This document shows, in pieces, positions 15,905 to 24,835 of a DNA stretch of 27,474 nt (the first letter of the stretch is position 1; each line of letters opens with the position of its first letter). Origin of the DNA: Colimorpha sp045598945 (GTDB lineage Bacteria; Bacteroidota; Bacteroidia; Bacteroidales; P3); assembly GCA_045598945.1 (NCBI GenBank), contig JAZRVD010000253.1, forward strand, positions 1 through 27,474, read 5' to 3'. Both the position numbers and the translations under genes were made by a program. The notes under the pieces are model-generated. The model saw nothing but the letters and a program-made list of their open reading frames with translations, was not told where the DNA came from and did no database searches.

Positions 15905-18900
15905 TTATTTACGAACCCAGACAAATGTCGGCACACCATCAACAATCTCTATCTGCTGACGAACATCTTCAGCAATAGTATCGACAAGGTTGAGCTGTGT
16001 TGCCAAAATCTCGTTACATATATATTCGCGATACTGCTCGACGGCACTATCCCAAACGCCATGCACGAGGTCGACACAAATACGGTCGGTAACATCGAAG
16101 CCTTCCTTACGGATATTCTGAATACGGTTGACCAACTCGCGAGCCATGCCTTCCGCCTTCAGCTCTTCCGTCAAGGTGATATCGAGGGCAACGGTAAGGC
16201 TGCCTTCGTTAGCCACCACCCAGCCGGGTATATCCTGCGTGGCTATCTCCACATCGTCGCGTTGCAAGACAACAGGCTGACCTTCGACCTCAAGTTGCAG
16301 GGAGCCCGTGTTCTCGATAGTGGCAATCTGTTGTTGCGAGAAAGACTGAATAGTAGCGCCAAGAGCCTTCATGATCTTGCCATAGCGAGGGCCGAGAGTC
16401 TTGAAGTTGGCTTTGATTTTCTTGACAAGGATATTATTGTCGGCCGTCAAAAATTCAACAGCCTTGATGTTAAGCTCGGAGCAGATAAGATGGCTGACAG
16501 CCTCGACCTGCTGACGTTCGCGATCGCCATGAATAGGTATTGTAATCTTAGCAAGGGGCTGACGTACACGGAGATTGCTCTTCTTGCGGAGCGACAAGCC
16601 CATAGAACATATCTTCTGAGCCAGCTGCATACGCTCTTCGAGTTGCTTGTCGATAAGCTCTTCATGCACGGCAGGGAATGGGCAATGATGCACCGAAGCC
16701 TCGTGGCAACGATGGGTTACCGCATTGAGGTCTTGATACATACGCTCGCTGAAGAATGGCGCTATTGGCGACATGAGACGTGCCAGCGTCTCAAGACATG
16801 TATAGAGGGTTTGATAAGCCGAGACCTTGTCGGCAGTATATTCGCCTTTCCAGAAGCGACGACGGCAAAGACGCACATACCAGTTGCTGAGATAGGCGTC
16901 GACAAACTCCTGTATGGCACGACCGGCGCGAGTAGGCTCATAGTCGTTGAAAGCCTCGTCGACAGTCTTCACCAAGGTGTTCAGCTCGCTGAGGATCCAG
17001 CGGTCTATCTCTGGACGCTGAGAGGCGTCGAGGTCAGCCTCCTTATATTCAAAGCCGTCGATATTGGCATATAAGGCAAAGAAACCATAAGTGTTGTAGA
17101 GCGTGCCGAAGAGCTTGCGACGCACCTCGTCGACACCTTCGGCGTCGAACTTGAGGTTGTCCCAAGGTTGCGAGTTGGTAATCATATACCAGCGGGTAGC
17201 GTCGGGTCCATACTTTGCCAAGGTGGCGAAGGGGTCTACGCCGTTGCCAAGACGTTTAGACATCTTATTGCCATTCTTGTCGAGGACAAGGCCGTTGCTG
17301 ATAACATTTTTGAAAGCCACACTGTCGAAACACATAGTGGCGATAGCATGCAGGGTATAAAACCATCCGCGCGTCTGGTCGACGCCTTCGGCGATGAAAT
17401 CGGCAGGGAAGTTGCGGGCGTTGAGCTGACCGTCGAGGCCCATATAATGGATTTGAGCATACGGCATAGCGCCACTGTCAAACCACACGTCGATAAGATC
17501 CGGCTCGCGATGCATAGGCTTGCCTGATGCAGAACACAGCACAACGCTATCAATATAAGGACGATGAAGGTCGAAAGCGTTATAGTCCACCTTGCCGTCG
17601 GCAACCTTGTAAGGATTCTTGTCCATAAAGCCTGCGGCAACGGCTTTCTCTATCTCCGCGCTAAGCTCTGCCACGCTGCCAATACATATCTCCTCCTTGC
17701 CATCTTCGGTGCGCCAGATAGGAAGCGACGTACCCCAATAGCGGCTACGGCTCAAGTTCCAGTCGACGATATTCTCAAGCCAGTTGCCGAAACGGCCGCT
17801 ACCAGTAGCTTCGGGCTTCCAGTTGATAGTCTTGTTGAGCTCGATAAGACGCTCCTTGACGGCAGTGGTGCGGATAAACCAACTGTCGAGAGGATAATAG
17901 AGGACAGGCTTGTCGGTACGCCAGCAGTGAGGATAGCTGTGCTGGTGCTTCTCGCTCTTGAAGAGCTTGCCTTCGCCTTTGAGCATCACCACAATCTCTA
18001 CATCGAGGCTTAAGTCCTTGTCGGTCTTTGTAGCGTCGTAGGCATTCTTCACATACTTGCCTGCATATTGCGAATAGAGTTCTACATTGACGTTGCCAGC
18101 CACCCACGAGGCATCCAAGTCCTCGATACGAGCAAAACGGCCAGAGCGGTCGACCATAGGCATCTGCTTGCCATCGCAGTCGAAAAGGAGAAGCTCGCCA
18201 ATACCTGCTTTCTTAGCCACGCGAGCGTCGTCGGCGCCAAAGGTAGGCGCAATATGAACGATACCTGTACCGTCCTCTGTGGTAACATAGTCGCCAAGAA
18301 TGATTCGGAAAGCATCGTTACCTGTAGGCTTGACCCAAGGTATGAGTTGCTCGTAACGAATGCCTTCGAGTGCTCGTCCCTTACATTCGCCAAGCACTAC
18401 ACACTGCGGCTTGGGCTTAGCCTTGCTCGCCGTCTCATCAGCAACAGCTTCCGGCAGGACGTCGAAAACGTCGAAGAAACTCGCCACCAGAGGCTTAGCC
18501 ATGATAATCTGGCATAGAGCGGAGGTATACGGATGACGTGTCTTCAGAAGTACATAGTCGATATTCGGGCCTACGCAAAGAGCAGTATTTGACGGGAGTG
18601 TCCACGGCGTGGTAGTCCATGCCACAGCATACAACGGCAGAGAGGCGTCATACGACACAAAAGGCAGCTGCTGGTTGGCGAGCACGCTAAACATTGCCAC
18701 ACAGGTAGTATCCTTGACATCGCGATAGCAACCTGGCAGGTTGAGCTCGTGGCTGCTGAGACCTGTGCCAGCGGCAGGCGAGAAAGGCTGGATGGTATAG
18801 CCCTTGTACAACAAACCCTTGTCGTAAAGTTTCTTCAGCAGAAACCATAGCGACTCGATATACTCGTTCTCGAAAGTGATATATGGGTGCTTGAGGTCTA

Positions 18901-19324
18901 CCCAATAGCCCATCTGCTTGGTTAGCTCGTCCCAAAGGTCCTTATACTTGAGAACCTCAGAACGGCATGCCTTGTTGTATTCATCGACAGATATTTTCTT
19001 GCCTATATCCTCCTTGGTGATACCCAAAGTCTTCTCCACACCGAGCTCCACAGGCAAGCCGTGAGTATCCCAACCTGCCTTACGGTCGACGCGGAACCCC
19101 TTTTGAGCCTTGTAACGGCAAAAAACATCTTTGATAGTACGAGCCATGACATGATGAATGCCCGGCTTGCCATTTGCCGATGGCGGACCATCATAAAACA
19201 CAAACGACGGATGCCCCTCAGCAAGTTGCTGACCCTTCTCGAAAGTCTCGCTTTCTTCCCAATACTTTCTGATTTCCTCGCCTATGCGAGTTAAATCAAG
19301 TTGCTTATACTCTGCGTATTTCAC
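15905..19324 (-). CDS. ileS: Isoleucyl-tRNA synthetase with GIHH in place of HIGH
   Basis: 1139 residues, a class Ia synthetase. The N-terminal catalytic signature reads PPSANGKPGIHHVMAR; where the family has HxGH, this protein has Gly-Ile-His-His (55-58). The KMSKR loop is at 687-691 (NKMSKRLGNG). A CP1 editing domain lies between, and the WFDSGAMPY and DQTRGWFYTLHA segments of Ile/Val/Leu synthetases are present. The long C-terminal anticodon-binding region fits the IleRS2 (eukaryote-like) class. It charges tRNA-Ile with isoleucine. The start codon is GTG at 19322-19324; an in-frame stop TAA lies three codons upstream and MKYAEYKQLDL matches the usual family N-terminus. It heads an eight-gene run down to mutS and has its own promoter-like site with an unusual inverted repeat. 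Confidence 0.97.
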   Translation of the reverse strand: MKYAEYKQLDLTRIGEEIRKYWEESETFEKGQQLAEGHPSFVFYDGPPSANGKPGIHHVMARTIKDVFCRYKAQKGFRVDRKAGWDTHGLPVELGVEKTLGITKEDIGKKISVDEYNKACRSEVLKYKDLWDELTKQMGYWVDLKHPYITFENEYIESLWFLLKKLYDKGLLYKGYTIQPFSPAAGTGLSSHELNLPGCYRDVKDTTCVAMFSVLANQQLPFVSYDASLPLYAVAWTTTPWTLPSNTALCVGPNIDYVLLKTRHPYTSALCQIIMAKPLVASFFDVFDVLPEAVADETASKAKPKPQCVVLGECKGRALEGIRYEQLIPWVKPTGNDAFRIILGDYVTTEDGTGIVHIAPTFGADDARVAKKAGIGELLLFDCDGKQMPMVDRSGRFARIEDLDASWVAGNVNVELYSQYAGKYVKNAYDATKTDKDLSLDVEIVVMLKGEGKLFKSEKHQHSYPHCWRTDKPVLYYPLDSWFIRTTAVKERLIELNKTINWKPEATGSGRFGNWLENIVDWNLSRSRYWGTSLPIWRTEDGKEEICIGSVAELSAEIEKAVAAGFMDKNPYKVADGKVDYNAFDLHRPYIDSVVLCSASGKPMHREPDLIDVWFDSGAMPYAQIHYMGLDGQLNARNFPADFIAEGVDQTRGWFYTLHAIATMCFDSVAFKNVISNGLVLDKNGNKMSKRLGNGVDPFATLAKYGPDATRWYMITNSQPWDNLKFDAEGVDEVRRKLFGTLYNTYGFFALYANIDGFEYKEADLDASQRPEIDRWILSELNTLVKTVDEAFNDYEPTRAGRAIQEFVDAYLSNWYVRLCRRRFWKGEYTADKVSAYQTLYTCLETLARLMSPIAPFFSERMYQDLNAVTHRCHEASVHHCPFPAVHEELIDKQLEERMQLAQKICSMGLSLRKKSNLRVRQPLAKITIPIHGDRERQQVEAVSHLICSELNIKAVEFLTADNNILVKKIKANFKTLGPRYGKIMKALGATIQSFSQQQIATIENTGSLQLEVEGQPVVLQRDDVEIATQDIPGWVVANEGSLTVALDITLTEELKAEGMARELVNRIQNIRKEGFDVTDRICVDLVHGVWDSAVEQYREYICNEILATQLNLVDTIAEDVRQQIEIVDGVPTFVWVRK

Positions 19325-19380
19325 TTTATCTTATAATTTAATATTTTTGTCGACATTAAGATGCCGTTATAGCCTTTTCT

Positions 19381-19412
19381 CAAAATTAGGAAACTATTCA
19401 CACCCCCTGCAA
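19381..19412 (-). promoter_or_regulatory. Candidate ileS promoter
   Basis: On the - strand TTG (19412-19410) is followed after 21 bases by TAATTTTG (19388-19381), matching TTG-N21-TAnnTTTG. The -7 box ends about 57 bases before the GTG start, leaving a leader of roughly 50 bases with no riboswitch or T-box fold that I can recognise. Confidence 0.6.
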
Positions 19413-19434
19413 TCACAGAAAAAGTGTGAATAGT
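19393..19434. repeat. Perfect 11-bp inverted repeat overlapping the ileS promoter
   Basis: ACTATTCACAC (19393-19403) and GTGTGAATAGT (19424-19434) are exact reverse complements 20 bases apart. One arm lies between the -33 and -7 boxes of the candidate ileS promoter, the other just upstream of the -33 box. It could be an operator, or the terminator of the GH2 gene whose stop is at 19492. No strong T-tract follows. Confidence 0.6.
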
Positions 19435-19491
19435 ATTCTATAAAGCAATTACAAGTCAATAATATTCAAAGCAATAGCTTGAACACACTTA

Positions 19492-21303
19492 TTATTTGCT
19501 AACAACAGCCTTGACAGCCTCGTTGGCAGCCTTGACTCTGTCTATATCACCCTTTACCTCGGCACGGTCGTAAGTCATCAAGCCGTTGACCTCGCCCTCG
19601 CAGTCGGTAGTCTGAGTATAGACGGCGGCGCTGAAGCCACGACGGGCAAAATCCTTGAGCTGCTCGGCGTACTTGACATATTCGTTGGTAACCTCGTCTT
19701 TGCTCTTGAACTGAATATAGCCCCAGTTGCGTTTGTCCCACCATAGATGACCTTCCATAGCATAGCCTATGCCGCCATACTCGCCTAACACATTGACGCG
19801 AGAAGGATCGGTGAGGAACATGCTGGGACCAGGATAGTTGTGAAGGTCGAGGATGTCGCCGCAGTTGCGATGATTTCCACCCGAAGCCGGGTTGATAAGG
19901 CGCGATGGGTCTTGCTGATGAGTCCATGCGACGACCTGCTCTGTCTCGAACTGGCCCCAAGCCTCGTTGAAAGGAGTCCATATCACCACACATGGGTGCT
20001 GAGAACAGAGAGCCATTATCTCTTTCCACTCATTATAGTAGTTTTCTTTGCTCTGCATAGAGCGGGCCTTGTCGGTGCCGCCACCATATACATGAGGCTC
20101 CCACTCGTTGCCGTAGTCGCCACTTGGCATATCCTGCCACACCACGACACCCTCTCTGTCGCAATGATAGTACCAGCGGTCTGGCTCTACCTTCACATGC
20201 TTGCGAATCATATTGAAGCCAAGTTTCTTGGTCATGACAATGTCATAAAGCAAAGCCTCATCGGTAGGAGCGGTATACAATCCGTCAGGAAACCAGCCTT
20301 GGTCGAGAGGGCCATATTGGAAATAGTCCTTGTTGTTGAGTTGCAGACGCATGATGCCATTTGCATCGCGAGCGGTAGAAATCTTACGCATAGCGGCATA
20401 CGACTCAGCTTGGTCGATAACCTTGCCGTCGCGCGAAAGGGTAAGCTTAATAGTATAGAGGAATGGTGTCTCTGGTGTCCAGAGCTTGGCATCGGGGATA
20501 GAGAGACGCATGGGGCCATTGGCTACCGCCTTGCCACGAGCCACCTCCTTGCCGCCATCGAGGACGACAGCTTCAACTACATCGTGATTGCGAGAGCAAA
20601 CTGTTTTTGCAGAAAGTTCCAAAACACCATTGTCGATGTCGGCAACAGACTGAATATTGGTAAAATGATTCACATCGACAGGCTCGATCCACACAGTCTG
20701 CCAGATACCTGTAACAGCAGTGTACCATATAGAGCGAGGATTGCGAGTCTGCTTGCCTATAGGCTGATAGCCGGCATCGGTGGGGTCCCATACACGAACA
20801 ACGAGTTTCTGCGAACCCTTCTTGTTGAGATAAGGGGTAATATCGAACGAGAATCCAGCATAACCGCCACGGTGAGTACCAATCATAATATCATTGACAT
20901 ATACGTCGGCTTGCCAGTCGACAGCGCCGAAGTTGAGCATTATGTGCTTGCCTTTCCAGTTGGCAGGCACGGTAAACTCGCGATGATACCACAGCTCTTG
21001 TTTTTCGTTGACCTCCTTCTGCACGCCACTAAGCGATGACTCGACACAGAATGGCACAAGGATCTGCCCGTCGTACTGTGCAGGCTCGACCTTGCCCTTG
21101 TCGAGGATAGCGTAATCCCACAAGCCGTTAAGATTCTGCCATTCAGCACGCTGCAAGATAGGACGAGGATACTCTGGCAAAACATTTTGCGGGTTGACCT
21201 CAGCAGCCCACTTGGTCTTGATTTTGTCGCCTGCTGGAGCCCACTGAGCCATAGTAGTCATAGCTGCCAACAAAGTAGAAACCACCAAAAAAAACTTTCT
21301 CAT
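19492..21303 (-). CDS. Secreted glycoside hydrolase family 2 enzyme
   Basis: 603 residues. A signal peptide of about 19 residues (MRKFFLVVSTLLAAMTTMA) precedes mature GH2 domains: a jelly-roll sugar-binding domain (about 45-210), an immunoglobulin-like domain (about 211-310) and a TIM barrel to the end. Catalytic residues fit the clan: acid/base Glu447 in PFNEAWG and nucleophile Glu508 in LGEYGG. The family includes beta-galactosidases, beta-glucuronidases and beta-mannosidases; substrate specificity cannot be fixed from this sequence. At 603 residues it is compact, lacking the C-terminal domains of LacZ-type enzymes. It stands alone, with no SusC/SusD pair, transporter or regulator beside it, and has its own promoter. 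Location is probably periplasmic; there is no lipobox cysteine and no T9SS domain. Confidence 0.93.
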   Translation of the reverse strand: MRKFFLVVSTLLAAMTTMAQWAPAGDKIKTKWAAEVNPQNVLPEYPRPILQRAEWQNLNGLWDYAILDKGKVEPAQYDGQILVPFCVESSLSGVQKEVNEKQELWYHREFTVPANWKGKHIMLNFGAVDWQADVYVNDIMIGTHRGGYAGFSFDITPYLNKKGSQKLVVRVWDPTDAGYQPIGKQTRNPRSIWYTAVTGIWQTVWIEPVDVNHFTNIQSVADIDNGVLELSAKTVCSRNHDVVEAVVLDGGKEVARGKAVANGPMRLSIPDAKLWTPETPFLYTIKLTLSRDGKVIDQAESYAAMRKISTARDANGIMRLQLNNKDYFQYGPLDQGWFPDGLYTAPTDEALLYDIVMTKKLGFNMIRKHVKVEPDRWYYHCDREGVVVWQDMPSGDYGNEWEPHVYGGGTDKARSMQSKENYYNEWKEIMALCSQHPCVVIWTPFNEAWGQFETEQVVAWTHQQDPSRLINPASGGNHRNCGDILDLHNYPGPSMFLTDPSRVNVLGEYGGIGYAMEGHLWWDKRNWGYIQFKSKDEVTNEYVKYAEQLKDFARRGFSAAVYTQTTDCEGEVNGLMTYDRAEVKGDIDRVKAANEAVKAVVSK

Positions 21304-21352
21304 ACTATTAGTATTTAATAATTTTCAAAAAAAACAATGTCAAAAAGCGTTG

Positions 21353-21382
21353 CAAAGGTACGAAAAAAACATCAATTAACAA
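21353..21382 (-). promoter_or_regulatory. Promoter of the GH2 glycosidase gene
   Basis: On the - strand TTG (21382-21380) is followed after exactly 19 bases by TACCTTTG (21360-21353), a close match to the Bacteroidetes consensus. It lies 49 bases before the ATG. The remaining gap up to the rlmN stop codon at 21455 holds only a weak 6-bp hairpin (21397-21415) and no gene. Confidence 0.8.
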
Positions 21383-21454
21383 TTACACACCTTTGAATTG
21401 CATCGATTTTGCAATACAGACAAGACAATAAAACAGCCTGCACATTCATATCGC

Positions 21455-22558
21455 CTACATCTTGTTTTGACCGGCGAGAAGTCCGCATGCTGCCATAATA
21501 TCCTCGCCACGCGAGGCGCGGAGAGTACAGATAATGCCATGCTGATTGAGATAATCCTGAAAACGAGCTATAGACTGTGACGGGCTTTTGCGCAACATGC
21601 CATTGCATGTGTTGTACGCCTCTGCACCCGTGTGGAAACGAATAAGATTGACACGGCACCGCAGCGGCGACTGATTAGCCGTACCTTGCACCAACCGCAC
21701 AATCTCAGCAGCATGACGAAGGGTGTCGTTCTGCCCTTCAAGCATAGTATATTCAAACGATATACGCCTCTGGCCGTTCCAATCGTACTGCCGCAGCATA
21801 TCAATAACCTCGGCAATAGGATAGACCTTTTGCATAGGCATTATCTGCAGGCGTTCCTCGTTGAAAGGGTTGTGCATACTTACTGCAATATGACACTTGC
21901 TGTCAGCGACAAACTGACGGAGACGAGGCAAGACGCCTACCGTGGAGACGGTGATACGCTGCGGGCTCCACCCACAGCCCCACGACTCGGTGAGCACCTG
22001 TGTGCTACGAAGCACATTGTCATAATTGTCCATAGGCTCGCCCATACCCATATAGACTATATTGGTAAGCGACGCGCTCTCAGGGATGGCAAAAATCTGA
22101 TTGAGAATATGAGCGACAGAGAGATGGCCGTGAAAGCCTTGACGGCCCGTTACACAAAACCTGCAGCCCATCTTGCAGCCAGCCTGGCAACTGACGCATA
22201 GCGTAGCCCTGTCGCCTTCGGGAAGATAGACGGTCTCTATATATCGAGTAGCCTCATCGTGTGCTGGCGCACACTCAAGCTGAGAAGAGGGAATGGCAAA
22301 GAGATATTTTTTAGTGCCATCGACAGACTGCTGAAAACTGACAGGCGGCTGCAGGAAAGAGTCGCCATAGGCGACATCTGCCAGCTCCGACAGACGATGA
22401 CGAATGCGCAAGGAGATATTTGTCATCTCGGCAAAGGACGAGACCCGCTTGAGGTACATCCACTCGCACAGTTGCTTGGCGACATATCGCGGCCACCCTT
22501 CATGCTTGCACAACTGCTGAAGCTCAGCAAGAGAACTACCAAAGATAGTATTCGTCAT
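21455..22558 (-). CDS. rlmN: Dual-specificity 23S rRNA/tRNA adenine C2-methyltransferase RlmN
   Basis: 367 residues from the ATG at 22556-22558 (MTNTIFGSS); a longer frame from 22639 reads back into PBP1A and is unlikely. The radical-SAM cluster is Cys128-x3-Cys132-x2-Cys135 (CKMGCRFC). The methyl-carrying cysteine expected near the C-terminus is Cys358 in AACGLLAG, with the RASRGEDI segment before it. MGMGEPMDN and MPMQKVYPI also match the family. RlmN methylates A2503 of 23S rRNA and A37 of several tRNAs, supporting translational accuracy. The gene overlaps the 3' end of the PBP1A gene by 23 bases, so translation is probably coupled. Confidence 0.96.
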   Translation of the reverse strand: MTNTIFGSSLAELQQLCKHEGWPRYVAKQLCEWMYLKRVSSFAEMTNISLRIRHRLSELADVAYGDSFLQPPVSFQQSVDGTKKYLFAIPSSQLECAPAHDEATRYIETVYLPEGDRATLCVSCQAGCKMGCRFCVTGRQGFHGHLSVAHILNQIFAIPESASLTNIVYMGMGEPMDNYDNVLRSTQVLTESWGCGWSPQRITVSTVGVLPRLRQFVADSKCHIAVSMHNPFNEERLQIMPMQKVYPIAEVIDMLRQYDWNGQRRISFEYTMLEGQNDTLRHAAEIVRLVQGTANQSPLRCRVNLIRFHTGAEAYNTCNGMLRKSPSQSIARFQDYLNQHGIICTLRASRGEDIMAACGLLAGQNKM

Positions 22559-24827
22559 AGTTGTCGGTCTCGTTGCTAATTTCCTGATCAAAGAGGTTGC
22601 AGTCCAACTGAGTAGGAAGCGGTTTGCTGGGGCGTTCAAAGTCGCGACGAGGAAAAGCCAGATTCTCGTCTTTATAAATGCTTTCCATATAGTAGCCGAA
22701 GATAGGCAATGCCATACTTGCGCCCTGTCCGTAGGTCATGTTGCGAAAATGGATGCTGCGCACTTCGCCGCCTGTCCACACAGCAGTGGCCAGCTTGGGC
22801 GTGATGCCGACAAACCAGCAGTCGCTATTGTTTTGAGTAGTGCCTGTCTTGCCAGCTATAGCACTTGAATACTGGTTGAGGTGATACTTGTAGTTGAGGC
22901 GCGTACCCGTGCCGCTCTGCACAACGCCTTGCATCAGCACCAGCATCATATAGGCTATAGTCTCGTCGATAGCCTCGTGGCGCTCGGCAGTGAAATGTTC
23001 AATCTCATTGCCTTTATTGTCGCATATAGAGGTGATGATGATAGGCTCGACGTACTCGCCGCCATTGGCAAACGTTGCCATGGCGCCAGCCATCTCGTAG
23101 ACAGGTATTTCTGGCGTGCCTACGCTTATGGCAGGCACTGCGTCGATAGGCGCCATGATACCCATGTTGCGAGCAATATCGACAACATCTTCAGGCCTGC
23201 CCTGTTTCATAATATATGCCGAGACCCAGTTGACCGAATGAGCCAAAGCCCATTTGAGGGTAACCATCTCGTTCTCGCGCTCATGAGTAGAGTTTTTGGG
23301 GCACCAGTCCTCCTGACCAAACTGCTCAAAACAGACCTCGCTGTTAGGCACCTGTGTGCAGGGGAACATCTTCAGATTTTGCAATGCCATGGTATATACA
23401 AAAGGCTTGAAGGTAGAGCCAACCTGACGTCTTGTCCTCACGTTGTCGTATTTGAAATAGCGATAGTTGATACCGCCCACGTATGCACGCACATAGCCTG
23501 TACCCGGCTCTACCGACATAAGGCTCGCATTCAAAAACTTCTTGTAATATAGCAACGAGTCGCGAGGCGACATCACTGTATCTACATGTCCCTTCTTGTT
23601 CCAGGCAAAGACGCGCATCTTCACCTTCTTGTTGAAGACCTCTTTTATCTCACTCTCGCTCATATTGTCCTTCTTCAGTGCCTTGTACCTGTCAGACTGT
23701 TTCATAGCCTGAGTCATCAGCTTCTCGCGCTGTTCGTCGGAGATGTCGCAGAATGGGTTGCCATTTCTCTTCTCCAGCTCGCGGAAGAAGGCAGGCTGAA
23801 TCTCACTGCCCATGTGCTTGCTGACAGACTCCTCGGCATAGCGCTGCATACGAGAATCGATTGTAGTGTAAATTCTCAAGCCGTCGGTATGAACATCATA
23901 GTTCTCGCCATTAGACTTTTTATGCTGCTTGCACCAATCCTTCATATACTCGCGTATATATTCACGCAAATAGGTGGCAAGACCTTCGTTATGATTTTGA
24001 GGTGTATAGTTAGAGACGTCAATAGGCTCGGTTATCAGACGGTCGTATTCCTCATCGGTAATATATTTGTAATGATTCATCTGAAACAAGACAGTATTGC
24101 GACGAGAGAGAGAGTTTTCGGGATTGAGTATAGGGCTATACGCCGTAGGTGCCTTGAGCAAGCCGACAAGTGTAGCCGACTCGGTAACAGACAGTTCGGA
24201 AGGCAGCTTGCCGAAAAACGTGCGAGCGGCGGTCTTTATACCGTATGCGTTGCTGCCAAAGTCGACAGTATTGAAATACATAGCCATGATCTCCTCCTTG
24301 GAATAGTTGCGCTCGAGCTTGACAGCAACGACCCACTCCTTAAACTTGGAGAAGGCGGTGCCTATAGCACTCTTATGCTCTCGAGGGAAGAGATTTTTTG
24401 CCAGCTGCTGTGTGATGGTGCTGCCACCGCCACTGCCACGGTTACGACCTATCAACGTCTTGACCAGCACACGCATAAGACTGCGTGCATCGATACCCGA
24501 ATGGTCCATAAAACGGACATCCTCGGTGGCGATAAGAGCGTTGACGAGGTTGGGCGAGAGCTCGTCGTAAGAGATATTCGACCTGTTTTCCACACCTATA
24601 AAGCCTAATATCTCGCCGTCATCGGAAATAACCTCCGAAGCAAGATTGCTTTGCGGATTTTCGAGTTGCTCGAAAGAAGGCATGAAACCCAGCCAACCTA
24701 TCGACAACAAAGTGAAGAACAAGAAAACCGCCAGCCACAAGCCGATAAAGACCTTCCACATAAAAGATGTAATGCGACGTTTATTACCTTCTTCCTTAGG
24801 TGACGTATGTTTTGTAGCCATAAGCAT
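22536..24827 (-). CDS. Penicillin-binding protein 1A (bifunctional transglycosylase/transpeptidase)
   Basis: 763 residues. A basic cytoplasmic N-terminus precedes one membrane helix (about 22-48). The GT51 glycosyltransferase domain follows with ATEDVRFMDHSGID (catalytic Glu102) and GGGSTITQQLAKNLF. The transpeptidase domain has GSTFKPF (nucleophile Ser471, Lys474), SVN in AHSVNWVSA and KTG at 660-662 (GKTGTTQNN). The enzyme polymerises lipid II and cross-links peptidoglycan at the outer face of the inner membrane. The tail ends in an acidic, tyrosine-rich stretch (YDEYYLW). It follows gldH by 8 bases and overlaps rlmN by 23. The ATG at 24825-24827 gives MLMATKH; an ATG two codons later is equally possible. 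Confidence 0.96.
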   Translation of the reverse strand: MLMATKHTSPKEEGNKRRITSFMWKVFIGLWLAVFLFFTLLSIGWLGFMPSFEQLENPQSNLASEVISDDGEILGFIGVENRSNISYDELSPNLVNALIATEDVRFMDHSGIDARSLMRVLVKTLIGRNRGSGGGSTITQQLAKNLFPREHKSAIGTAFSKFKEWVVAVKLERNYSKEEIMAMYFNTVDFGSNAYGIKTAARTFFGKLPSELSVTESATLVGLLKAPTAYSPILNPENSLSRRNTVLFQMNHYKYITDEEYDRLITEPIDVSNYTPQNHNEGLATYLREYIREYMKDWCKQHKKSNGENYDVHTDGLRIYTTIDSRMQRYAEESVSKHMGSEIQPAFFRELEKRNGNPFCDISDEQREKLMTQAMKQSDRYKALKKDNMSESEIKEVFNKKVKMRVFAWNKKGHVDTVMSPRDSLLYYKKFLNASLMSVEPGTGYVRAYVGGINYRYFKYDNVRTRRQVGSTFKPFVYTMALQNLKMFPCTQVPNSEVCFEQFGQEDWCPKNSTHERENEMVTLKWALAHSVNWVSAYIMKQGRPEDVVDIARNMGIMAPIDAVPAISVGTPEIPVYEMAGAMATFANGGEYVEPIIITSICDNKGNEIEHFTAERHEAIDETIAYMMLVLMQGVVQSGTGTRLNYKYHLNQYSSAIAGKTGTTQNNSDCWFVGITPKLATAVWTGGEVRSIHFRNMTYGQGASMALPIFGYYMESIYKDENLAFPRRDFERPSKPLPTQLDCNLFDQEISNETDNYDEYYLW

Positions 24828-24835
24828 TTTATTTT

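Noticed and set aside
15803..17074. Long + strand reading frame (423 residues) opposite ileS and the start of pyk
   Set aside because: It is antisense to conserved ileS sequence and crosses the ileS-pyk junction; no motif or promoter supports it.
19325..19380. T-box or riboswitch in the ileS leader
   Set aside because: The leader is only about 50 bases, AT-rich and without a T-box sequence or antiterminator-like pairing.
19840..21039. Long + strand reading frame (399 residues) opposite the GH2 gene
   Set aside because: It is antisense to a gene with intact catalytic glutamates and a signal peptide, and shows no family features.
21397..21415. Terminator for the rlmN operon
   Set aside because: The stem ATTGCA/TGCAAT has only 6 bp and no T-tract follows on the - strand.
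22559..22639. Upstream start for rlmN giving a 394-residue protein
   Set aside because: The additional 27 residues are PBP1A coding sequence read in another frame; the ATG at 22558 gives the normal length and N-terminus.
23586..24608. Long + strand reading frame (340 residues) opposite the PBP1A gene
   Set aside because: It mirrors a well-supported PBP1A coding region; its composition is typical of shadow frames.
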